Below are positions 9,683 through 19,059 of a stretch of 28,361 nt of DNA, piece after piece. The DNA comes from Deltaproteobacteria bacterium (GTDB lineage Bacteria; Myxococcota_A; UBA9160; UBA4427). Positions within the stretch are counted from its first letter, which is position 1, and the number at the start of each line of letters is the position of its first letter. Position numbers and translations under genes: made by a program. The notes under the pieces were generated by a model, which saw only the letters and a list, made by a program, of their open reading frames with translations, ran no database searches and had not been told where the DNA came from. Location of the stretch: NCBI GenBank assembly GCA_016713665.1, contig JADJOR010000017.1, positions 1 to 28,361 on the forward strand, written 5' to 3'.

Positions 9683-10496
9683 TCAGCCGCGCGCCTTCTC
9701 GATGCGCCTCGTATTCGTTCGCTGCTCGACGTGTCGGAAGGCTTCGAGCAGGATCGGAATAAACCTATCAGGCCGCGAAACGCAGGTGCTGTGGTCCCGT
9801 CGATCTCGAAGAGCACGGCGCCGAGAATGGCCGCGGCGAGGCAGCGTTGCCGGCTCGCGGGAACGATGCCGCCGCGGGTAGTAACGATGCAGGCCGTCGG
9901 GACGTCGATCTCGCCGATCCCACGCGTGCGCCGAAGTCGCTGAGCGCACGGGCGACCGAGGCCGGATGAGCGGAACATGCCCGGCGCCCTCCGGGCGGAC
10001 GCTTAGCCTTCGCGCGCCAGGCCGGGCGCGATGCGCGCGAGGCCGACGCCCGCCGGATAGGCGACCTGGACGGCGCGCCGCGGACTTCTCGAAGAAGCCC
10101 CGACAGATCGCGCATGACACGAGGCCGGCGACCCGACGGCGAAGCTCCGTTCCGCGCCGCGGGCCGCGGCGATCGCGATGGCGTCGTCGGCGCATTGCTC
10201 GAGGCTGAAGTGCGGCGTCGGAAGCCCGCGGCCATGTCCGCGGTGAGCGATGCCGAGCACGCGGACATGTGCGGGGAGCCGGCCGAAGCAGGGCCCCAAG
10301 TTCATCGCCGCGGTCGCGCCCAGCCCGTGGAGCAGCCGCACGGTCGCGGCGTCAGGGGCCCGGGGACGTCGCGGACGATGGTCTTTCCCCGCCCCTCCAG
10401 GTGCACCAGGCGTCGCCGAATCGAGCTTTGCCCACGTCGTTGGGGGGAATTCGAGAGCTGGTGCGATTCGATCGGGCAGAGCCTTTCGGACATCAT
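9683..10496 (-). pseudogene. alpha/beta hydrolase, several frameshifts
   Basis: Minus-strand pieces assemble into an alpha/beta hydrolase. In order they are HLEGRGKTIVRDVPGPLTP, VRLLHGLGATAAMN (oxyanion-side HG motif), GPCFGRLPAHVRVLGI, HRGHGRG, and a nucleophile-elbow region around 10120 (AVGSPAS, frame-damaged, probably GYSMGG). The end is FEIDGDHSTCVSRPDRFIPI, where the DH pair probably contains the catalytic His, followed by EAFRHVEQRTNTRRIEKARG, stop at 9683. Substrate cannot be told. At least four indels are needed, so the start is uncertain. No partner gene is obvious. The gene is convergent with the PEP-CTERM remnant. Confidence 0.65.
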
Positions 10497-10552
10497 CGAT
10501 CGATTGTGCCCATCGTGTGTCGATACGCGATCTTTTCGATGTAGATGAAGAG

Positions 10553-10573
10553 GAAAATGAAGGACTCATTTTC
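10553..10573. promoter_or_regulatory. perfect 8-bp inverted repeat, possible operator or hairpin
   Basis: GAAAATGA-AGGAC-TCATTTTC is a perfect 8-bp stem with a 5-base loop, AT-rich within GC-rich DNA. It lies upstream of both the minus-strand hydrolase and the plus-strand small gene. It could be an operator or an RNA hairpin; there is no T-tract. Confidence 0.35.
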
Positions 10574-10792
10574 ACATGAACGCCATCGAGTCGATCGGTC
10601 GTGCCGGGTGAACGACACGGCGATTCGCGATTTCATGCTCGATGACTCTTCGGATCGTAACGCCCGTCGATTCCCGCGCCGCAGCTTCCCTTGTTTTCCA
10701 TTTCACACGCTAACTTCGCGAGCAAAGCGTCGTGCCCGCCTCACTCGCACCCGAACGCGGCGCGAATCCGGCCTCCAGTAAGGGGAATTCCC

Positions 10793-11062
10793 GTGCCGAT
10801 TCTCTGGTACTCGATCGAGAAGAGGACCTTCGCCTACCCGGTCCCCTTCCGAACACCGCTCTCCGCCCTCGATGAGGGCGCGCGCTCACGCATCGCGGAG
10901 CTCTGCGCCGCGGAATATCACGACCTTCACGACGGTAGCTCGCACGGCTGGCCCATCGTCGTCGAGCTCCATGAACAGAACGGCGGCCCCGTCGTGTCCC
11001 GCCACCGCGTCGAGCGCCGCTCCGCGCCGGTCTTTTCCGCGATCACGGTCTCCGCCGCCTGA
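10793..11062 (+). CDS. small hypothetical protein (89 aa)
   Basis: I do not recognise this protein. GTG at 10793 follows a good TAAGGGGAA ribosome site, and the frame ends at TGA 11060. It starts with PILWYSIEKRTFAYPVPFRT and continues SALDEGARSRIAELCAAEYH; the remainder reads PIVVELHEQNGGPVVSRH. It has no signal peptide, membrane helix or cysteine cluster, so it is probably cytoplasmic and soluble. The cNMP-binding gene follows about 40 bp later on the same strand, so the two may be co-transcribed. The start codon and ribosome site support a real gene. Confidence 0.6.
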   Translation: MPILWYSIEKRTFAYPVPFRTPLSALDEGARSRIAELCAAEYHDLHDGSSHGWPIVVELHEQNGGPVVSRHRVERRSAPVFSAITVSAA

Positions 11063-11103
11063 ACGCCGACGATGATCGATTGCGAATTCTCGGCCATGCG
11101 TCG

Positions 11104-11472
11104 ATGGGAGCTGTCGTGGATGTCCTGAGCCTGTTCAAAACGGAGAGCGAAAAGCAGTCGCACTCAGCGGGGGCAATCGTCTTTCGAAAAGGAGACGAAG
11201 CACGGGCGATGTACGTCGTTCTCGAGGGAGAGGTCGACATCGTCCTCGACGGCCGCGTGCTCTCGACGGAAGGGGCGGGATCGCTCTTCGGGGAAATGGC
11301 CCTGATCGGGGACCATCGGCGCAGCGCGGATGCCGTCGCCAAATCGAACTGCGTGCTCGCCTGCATCGACGAACGCCGGTTCGCCTTCCTGGTCGGCGAA
11401 ACGCCCTATTTCGCGCTGCACGTCATGCGTCTTCTGGTCGAGCGCATCCGCCGCAAGGAACGAGCCGACTGA
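11104..11472 (+). CDS. single-domain cyclic-nucleotide-binding protein
   Basis: This 122-residue protein is almost entirely a cNMP-binding (CRP/CAP effector) beta-barrel. It shows SAGAIVFRKGDEARAMYVVL, EGEVDIVLDGRVL, then the phosphate-binding cassette FGEMALIGDHRRSADAVA and a C-terminal helix HVMRLLVERIRRKE. The cassette matches FGE-A-x(n)-RSA, although HR precedes RSA. There is no DNA-binding helix-turn-helix, so it is unlikely to be a transcription factor. It may sense cAMP/cGMP in trans or be a structural relic. I chose ATG 11104; an upstream TTG at 11080 is also in frame. It follows the small unknown gene by about 40 bp. Confidence 0.8.
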   Translation: MGAVVDVLSLFKTESEKQSHSAGAIVFRKGDEARAMYVVLEGEVDIVLDGRVLSTEGAGSLFGEMALIGDHRRSADAVAKSNCVLACIDERRFAFLVGETPYFALHVMRLLVERIRRKERAD

Positions 11473-11979
11473 GCGACCGCAGCGGAGCGGGTCTGTCGGT
11501 CACTCGTACCCCCCTTTCGCTGCCCGCGAGTGATCGAACGTCACCTCACGGCCACGTCAGCGGGACCGGGGCGACGGGGAAGAGTCCCGACGGTCACGAT
11601 GTCGCAAAGAACGCCAGTCGGAACGTCGTGGCCGTGTGTTCATCGGGCACGACATTCCCGACGGTTCGGTACAAGTCGCCACCGATCAGAATGGCGAGGC
11701 TGGCAAGAATTGATATTCCGGATCTCGGCTCCGTCGCCAGACGCCACGCCGCGGATTCGCTGTGACATCCGAGCGATTGCGCGGGCTCCGTTGCGGGCCT
11801 CTGGCGGTAAACAACTCACGGGGAAAGCCGAACGGTGCCTAGCCCCTCGAGAACTCGCCGAAATTCATCCCCAGGGATGAAGCACGAAGTTCGATACTCG
11901 GACACGAAGGGGAGCCATTCATTCCTGACCGCCCAGCGCGTCAGTCGCCTTCCGGCATCAGCTCTGTCCGTCAGATTGG
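11473..11979. other. 507-bp stretch without a recognisable gene
   Basis: No frame has a recognised protein or a good start. A weak protein-like string on the plus strand around 11640-11800 (frames shifting) may be a decayed exported protein, but I cannot support it. The stretch ends at repeat copy 2. Confidence 0.4.
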
Positions 11980-12063
11980 CCCCGGACGGGGCCCCGGACG
12001 GGGTAGGTTGACCTAAATGGACTTACCGGCGCCGTGAAAACGCTCCTTATTCTTCCTACCCGC
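11980..12063 (+). repeat. 84-bp interspersed repeat, copy 2
   Basis: Identical to copy 1 over 84 bp, including the doubled 12-mer ccccggacgggg, the cggcgccg palindrome and the cctacccgc end. Both flanks differ completely from copy 1, which fixes the element boundaries. It lies between two gene-poor stretches. Confidence 0.9.
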
Positions 12064-12338
12064 ACCGTCCGCGCGGTGTGGACGGACGGGACGCAGGGCC
12101 CCAGATCATCTCGCTCTGAGCGACCGACAGGCGGCCAATGCCCGAGTGATGAGGGGTTGTCCCGTCGGGGAGGCGACGCGCGGGTCGTCCGATGATCACC
12201 GAACGGTAAGAATTTTCGACATTCCCCTGGCGTAGTGTGATCCCGGAATGGGGATCGCTGCGCTGCAGCGACTCGCGCGACCTTCTCCTCGTTCCCACAA
12301 ACGGGCTTCGGTTCGGCCGGGCCCAGGAGGGGAAGGCC

Positions 12339-12476
12339 ATGAGCAGGGGGAATCGGGTCGGGTGTCCGCAGGGAGGATTGCGCGGCTTCGTCTCGAGGGT
12401 GGCGTTGCTTCTCGCGTTGATCGCCGGCTCCGATGTGGCGACCGCGAGCCCCCGGACGGGGCCCCGGACGCGGTAG
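12339..12476 (+). pseudogene. signal peptide of an exported protein, cut off by repeat copy 3
   Basis: ATG 12339 is preceded by GGAGGGGAAGG. The product has a basic start (MSRGNRVGCPQGGLRGF), a hydrophobic core (VALLLALIAG) and a plausible signal peptidase site (DVATA). It then enters the repeat in frame and stops at the repeat's TAG (12474). The mature protein is missing: only about 36 native residues precede the repeat-derived SPRTGPRTR. This looks like the 5' end of a secreted-protein gene whose body was lost when the repeat inserted or recombined. Confidence 0.65.
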
Positions 12477-12533
12477 GTTGACCTAAATGGACATACCGGC
12501 GGCGTGAAAACGCTCCTTATTCTTCCTACCCGC
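12450..12533 (+). repeat. 84-bp interspersed repeat, copy 3
   Basis: Same length as copies 1 and 2, with a few substitutions (one g to c in the second 12-mer, acata for actta, ggcggc for ggcgcc). It begins inside the orphan signal-peptide frame, and the flanks are unrelated to those of the other copies. Confidence 0.9.
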
Positions 12534-12703
12534 ACGCACCGCCTCGGGGAACCGACAGCGGATTCTGAGCGGGTTTCAGCAGTTGGCCAGTCGAGAGTCG
12601 GCGATCAGGATCTTCGGATCCGGTAGGGCGCCGATATTTCTCTGGACTTCGACAGGGGTGCTGTCACGATCGATTCTATCTTCGTCGCGAGGAGGGCCAG
12701 GCC

Positions 12704-14023
12704 GTGAAGGGGTTCCTTTTCCCGGTTGTCGTTGCGGGAGTTCTTTCGCTCAATGCAGGAATCACTGGCGCTGTCTGCGCGGACGCGGATAGCGATCTCG
12801 TCTGTGATGCGGTCGACAATTGTTTTGTGAAGCCCAATGGACCAAATCAGCTATCGAATCAGGTCGATACCGATCTCGACGGGTACGGCAATCGCTGCGA
12901 TGCCGACTTCAACAACGATGATCTGACGACGGGGTCTGATCTGGCCCAGATCTTAGGTCAGATCGGCTGTGGTCTCGGCTCCGGGCCGTGCCCCGATGCG
13001 TGCGAGTTCGATCTCGATGGCGACTCGATGACGACGGGGGATGCGGACCTGAACTTCACCAGTACGAACCCGAATCCGACCGTGGGCGACTGGGCGATTT
13101 TCATCAATGAGAAGTTCAGTCAGGGCGGGCCCTTGAGTCACCCCGGCCCGTCGGGATTGGCGTGTGCAGGGACAGTCCCTTGTGCCGCGCACGTGCCGAT
13201 CACCACGACACCAGGCGGTCTGGTGACCGTGGCGGACGGCGGCAATCTCGCGGACACCACGGGCTTTGGGGCCGTGGCGACGTCGTAGCGGATCGCCGCG
13301 ACCGAGATCACCAATGTCCAGTACGTGGATTTCCTGAATTCGGTGGCCGTGGACGATCTGCACGACCTCTACAACACCGACATGGCAGGGACGTCAGGGG
13401 GGATCACGCGCTCCGGCAGCTCGGGAAGCTACGAATATGTCGCGATCCCCGGTCGGGAGAACATGCCGGTGAACTACGTCAGCTTCTACGACGCCCTTCG
13501 CTTCGCGAACTGGCTGCACAATCGACAGCTCGACGGAATCCAGAACGCCATAACCACCGAGGACGGCGCCTATACGATCACGGCGCAGGGAACCGCCCAA
13601 AACACGATCACGAGAATGCCCGGGGCAATGATCTTCCTACCGTCCGAGGACGAATGGTATAAAGCGGCGTATTACGATCCAGGGACTTCGCAGTACAACC
13701 TCTACCCGACGGGATCGACTTCGACCACGTGCACGCAACCCCCGCCCTCGCCCGTCCCAAACACCGCAAACTGCGCGACTGCAGATCTGAGCGACGCGGG
13801 CGCCTACGCCAGCTCGGAGAGTCCGTACGGCACGTTCGATCAGGGCGGCAACGTCCGGGAGTGGAACGAGGCCGTCGTCAGCACGACCCAGCGCGGCGTG
13901 CGGGGGGGGTCATTTCTCAGTGACGTGAGCGCGCTCGAATCTGGCAGTGCGGAGAGCCTCGATCCGGCAATCGAGGTGTCCGACGTGGGCTTCCGCGTCG
14001 CGACGTGGAGCGGCTGTCTTTGA
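12704..14023 (+). pseudogene. secreted dockerin-like plus FGE/SUMF1-like protein with an internal amber codon
   Basis: GTG 12704 follows GAGGAGGG. Residues 1-23 are a signal peptide (MKGFLFPVVVAGVLSLNAGI). A calcium-binding region follows: a thrombospondin-3-like DADSDLVCDAVDNC and DTDLDGYGNRCDADF. Then come two dockerin-type loops, DFNNDDLTTGSDLAQILGQI and DLDGDSMTTGDADL. The rest is an FGE/SUMF1-like domain: RIAATEITNVQYVDFLN, MPVNYVSFYDALRFANWLHN, LPSEDEWYKAAYYDP, GTFDQGGNVREWNEAV, RGVRGGSF and VGFRVATW. An in-frame TAG at 13286 (codon 195) sits where a Tyr is usual (YRIAATEIT), and the frame is unchanged on both sides. The catalytic Cys pair of true FGE is not seen, so it is probably a binding or structural variant. 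Reading as a pseudogene assumes the TAG is real. Confidence 0.8.
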
Positions 14024-14157
14024 TCAGCGAGCCGTCGATTCATTTTCGACGGTTTCGAGTCCGAGCGACGAGCGGACGGTGCACGGCCAACAGTCACACT
14101 CCGTCGCGTCGAGCTGTCCCGGGCGATCACGAGCGCCCGAATCCAAGGAGCGATTCA

Positions 14158-14976
14158 GTGTCGAACACGATACGTGCAATCCAGATCCGCCGAATCAGTC
14201 CCTGTCGAAGACCGCTGACTGTGTCCACGAAGGTATTCGGCCTGCTGTCGCTGGCGTGCGCGATGGTCGCCGCGTCCAACGCACGGGCGGTCGTATTCCA
14301 GGTGGACGGAATCAGCGTGAGTTCAGGCGTCCTCGTCGGTACCCACGCGTTCATCCCGGTGGGCGGGACTGTGACGATCGGAGCGCGAATGGCAGATCCG
14401 ACCGCCACGACGGTGACGGGCGTCGGGGCGTCCTATTCCGGTTGGAATCCGAGCATTCTGTCGTTCGTCTCTGGAAGCACCGTGGATTCGATCTTCCATG
14501 CGCAGTGTCCCAACGGATCGGGTGGATCCGATGGCATGACCAATCTGGTTCCGAACCCGCTGGTCGAGTCGAAGGCTGCGATCGGCGGACCCGTTCCGGG
14601 TGCCCCCCGCGTCCGTACGATCGTGGCCCTCTCAGTCGATCCAAGGGCCGCGCACGTCGACGATCCCGGCCTGGATGGTCAATGCGGCGGCGGCGATGCG
14701 CAGATGCGACTCACGTTCCAGGCTGTCGCAGACGGCGAGACCACTTTGACGATTGGAACGGGAGAAGACCTCGGTAGCGTCGTCTCGGTGTCGAACGGAA
14801 CGATCGCGCAGGCGACCAATGCGACCGTGACCGTCACCGTCCCGGAGCCCGCTGGGGTCGCATCGATCGCGGCGGGGCTATTGCTTCTCGGTGCACTCTT
14901 TCTCAGACCTTCAGCCCCTTCGGCGGATTGGCGAAATAGCAGCGCTCTTCCCCGGACGGGGCCCCGGACGGGGTAG
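14158..14976 (+). CDS. exported cohesin-like PEP-CTERM protein ending inside repeat copy 4
   Basis: GTG 14158 follows CCAAGGAG. The N-terminus is basic and then hydrophobic (VFGLLSLACAMVAASNARA), a signal peptide. The body resembles a cohesin-type beta-sandwich: GGTVTIGARM, GASYSGWNPSILSFVSGSTV and late strands MRLTFQAVADGETTLTIG. This similarity is by eye. It ends with VPEPAGVASIAAGLLLLGAL, a PEP-CTERM signal for an exosortase. The frame then continues for 24 residues past the helix and stops at the TAG contributed by repeat copy 4 (14974), so the natural end may have been replaced. At 272 residues with no frameshift it may still be functional. It directly follows the dockerin-like gene, suggesting a partner relation. 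Confidence 0.75.
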   Translation: MSNTIRAIQIRRISPCRRPLTVSTKVFGLLSLACAMVAASNARAVVFQVDGISVSSGVLVGTHAFIPVGGTVTIGARMADPTATTVTGVGASYSGWNPSILSFVSGSTVDSIFHAQCPNGSGGSDGMTNLVPNPLVESKAAIGGPVPGAPRVRTIVALSVDPRAAHVDDPGLDGQCGGGDAQMRLTFQAVADGETTLTIGTGEDLGSVVSVSNGTIAQATNATVTVTVPEPAGVASIAAGLLLLGALFLRPSAPSADWRNSSALPRTGPRTG

Positions 14977-15040
14977 GTTGACCTAAATGGACTTCCCGGC
15001 GGCGTGAAAACGGTCCTTCTTCTTCCTTCTTCCTACCCGC
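14950..15040 (+). repeat. interspersed repeat, copy 4 (91 bp)
   Basis: Same element with a 7-bp extension in the pyrimidine run before cctacccgc (ttcttccttcttcc in place of ttcttcc). The left end overlaps the 3' end of the PEP-CTERM gene and supplies its TAG. The right end abuts a 5'-truncated beta-helix reading frame. The extension looks like slippage. Confidence 0.9.
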
Positions 15041-15604
15041 TACCGAAGCCGATCGCGGTGCAAACATCGTCGAGATCATCTCGAGCGAGGTCGGGACCGG
15101 ACCGCTCCGCTGGACCGCGCGACCTCAAGCCGTCACGATCCGGGACTGTGAAATCATCGGGTCGGCTCGAATCTGGCCAGTCAATCTCTGGGTCGAGGGA
15201 AATCTCGAGCGGCAAGCCGCAATGTCCAGACAGCCCGACTACGTCTCCACGCTTCGAGCGAACACACTCCGAGGCATCCGCTTCCAGCAGGTGGTCTTCC
15301 AAGCGCAGGGGTACACCCCGCTCTACATCGGCCCGGGTGTCACCGAGGCGGAAATGGTCGATACCATTTTTTCTCGGAGGAGCCGACGGAGTCATCATCT
15401 ATCTCGATGCCGAGTCGTCGCGCAATTTGATTTGCGGCAATCAGTCCCAAGCAGAGAGCGATCTCGGAGTCGATTCAAGGGAGATCATTGCAATCGACGG
15501 ATCCGATTACAATCGGATCATCGGCAACTGCTTCTCAGCGCTCGACCATGGAGGAATCTACCTCTATCGCAACTGCGGGCCGGTGACCCTGCTCGAGAAA
15601 GCGG
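15041..15604 (+). pseudogene. right-handed beta-helix protein, truncated at both ends
   Basis: Immediately after the repeat an open frame reads EADRGANIVEIISSEVGTGP, AVTIRDCEIIGSARIWPVNL, LRGIRFQQVVFQAQGYTPLY. After a one-base shift in a T-run at about 15370 it continues GADGVIIYLDAESSRNLICG and DYNRIIGNCFSALDHGGIYL. These are parallel beta-helix rungs (NosD/pectate-lyase-like repeats with N-rich turns), usually in secreted surface or polysaccharide-active proteins. No start codon or signal peptide exists because the frame begins at the repeat edge. The C-terminal side ends abruptly after YRNCG, where sequence like IS3 orfA begins. It is a gene fragment. Confidence 0.65.
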
Positions 15605-15890
15605 ACCCACAAGAGGAAGCTAGTCGTCATCACGGCGGAGTCCTCGGTTCCAACGCGGAAGACGAGGAGACGGCTCTCGGATGAGCTCGAGGCCGAGGTC
15701 GTGTAAAGGGGAGATGCAGGGCCAACACTCGATGGCTGACATCGCGATGAAGCTGGGGATCGACGCGAAGTCGATCGGGGAGTGGGTCGGACGGGCCGAG
15801 GAGGCCGGCCAGGCGATCGGCGAGGACGAGCGGGGACGCGAGGACGAGGTGGCGTAGCGCGACCGCGAAGCGACGTGAGTCCTCGCCAAG
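15605..15890 (+). mobile_element. IS3-type transposase OrfA remnant
   Basis: Two frame-shifted pieces resemble the OrfA helix-turn-helix subunit of IS3-family elements: RKTRRRLSDELEAEVV (15656-15703), then GQHSMADIAMKLGIDAKSIG and EWVGRAEEAGQ. An in-frame TAA and later TAG codons break it, and no OrfB follows. It seems to have cut the end of the beta-helix gene. Confidence 0.55.
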
Positions 15891-15934
15891 GAACCGGCCG
15901 TCGAGTACGATCGCGCAAACCCGTCGGACTCGCC

Positions 15935-18171
<2,237 letters not shown>

Positions 18172-18203
18172 CGCGATCGTCGGGACGACGGGGGGACGGC
18201 GAG

Positions 18204-18980
18204 ATGAAGATCCGCACCGAACGCCGCGACGATCTCTTCCTCGTGACGATCACCCGACCTGAAGTCCGCAACTGCGTCGACCGCGAGACGGCGGCCCTTC
18301 TCGCCACGGCTTTTCGGGAGTTCGAAGCGGACGACTCGCTTTGCGTCGCGATCCTGGCGGGCGAGGACGGCTGCTTCTGCGCGGGCGCCGACCTCAAGGA
18401 GGTCAGCCGCGGAGCGCCCGGCGCTCATCGCGTGGCCGGTCTCGAAAAAGGTGACGGCCCCCTCGGCCCGACGCGCATGCTGCTCTCGAAGCCGGTCGTT
18501 GCCGCCGTCGAAGGCTTCGCCGTCGCGGGCGGCCTCGAACTCGCGCTCTGGTGTGACCTGCGCGTCGCCGCGCGCGACGCCGTCTTCGGCGTCTATTGCC
18601 GGCGCTGGGGTGTCCCGCTGATCGACGGGGGCACCGTCCGCCTCCCGCGTCTCATCGGCCAGAGCCGCGCGATGGACATGATCCTCACCGGGCGCGGCGT
18701 CTCGGGAGACGAGGCGCTCGCCTTCGGGCTCGCGAACCGGCTGGTCGAGCCGGGCGAAGCGCTGTCGGGCGCGCTCGAGCTCGCGCGCCAGCTCGCGGAT
18801 TTCCCGAAGCTCTGTCTACGCGCGGATCGGTCGTCGGCTTTGACGCAATGGGGGGAGCCGCTCGACGAGGCGTTGCGCGCGGAGGCGAAGCGGGGGATCG
18901 AGGTCGTTCGATCGGGCGAGACGCAGGCCGGCGCGCTGAGGTTCGCGCAGGGCAAGGGGCGGCACGGGAGCTTCGAATAG
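18204..18980 (+). CDS. enoyl-CoA hydratase/isomerase (crotonase) family protein
   Basis: Intact 258-residue crotonase. It shows the oxyanion-hole region CFCAGADLKEVS (about residues 56-67) and VEGFAVAGGLELALWCDLR, which keeps the first catalytic Glu (GGLE). The family region VPLIDGGTVRLPRLIG and LTGRGVSGDEAL follow. The second catalytic Glu of classic enoyl-CoA hydratase (QPE before the IPG loop) is replaced here by a Tyr-Cys-Arg stretch (FGVYCRRWGVP). Simple hydratase activity is therefore doubtful; a hydrolase, isomerase or decarboxylase-like reaction is possible. ATG 18204 has GGGGGGACGG upstream. It lies between pcrA and the MFS gene without an obvious pathway link. Confidence 0.88.
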   Translation: MKIRTERRDDLFLVTITRPEVRNCVDRETAALLATAFREFEADDSLCVAILAGEDGCFCAGADLKEVSRGAPGAHRVAGLEKGDGPLGPTRMLLSKPVVAAVEGFAVAGGLELALWCDLRVAARDAVFGVYCRRWGVPLIDGGTVRLPRLIGQSRAMDMILTGRGVSGDEALAFGLANRLVEPGEALSGALELARQLADFPKLCLRADRSSALTQWGEPLDEALRAEAKRGIEVVRSGETQAGALRFAQGKGRHGSFE

Positions 18981-19059
18981 CGGCGATGTGGGCTCAGAAT
19001 CGACCGCGGACGCCTGTGGCGCATGAGACGTACGAGCGGCCTCGCCGCCGCCCATCTCC

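Noticed and set aside
11530..11880. Small plus-strand open frame
   Set aside because: No ribosome site, arginine-rich, no motif. At most a decayed gene, so it was left as a gene-poor stretch.
3204..15040. CRISPR array
   Set aside because: Copies are 84-91 bp and separated by 0.4 to 8.7 kb of genes, not by short uniform spacers; there are no cas genes.
3204..15040. Integron attC sites with cassettes
   Set aside because: No GTTRRRY core at the expected place (the repeat reads gttgacc), no integrase, and segments between copies are not single-gene cassettes.
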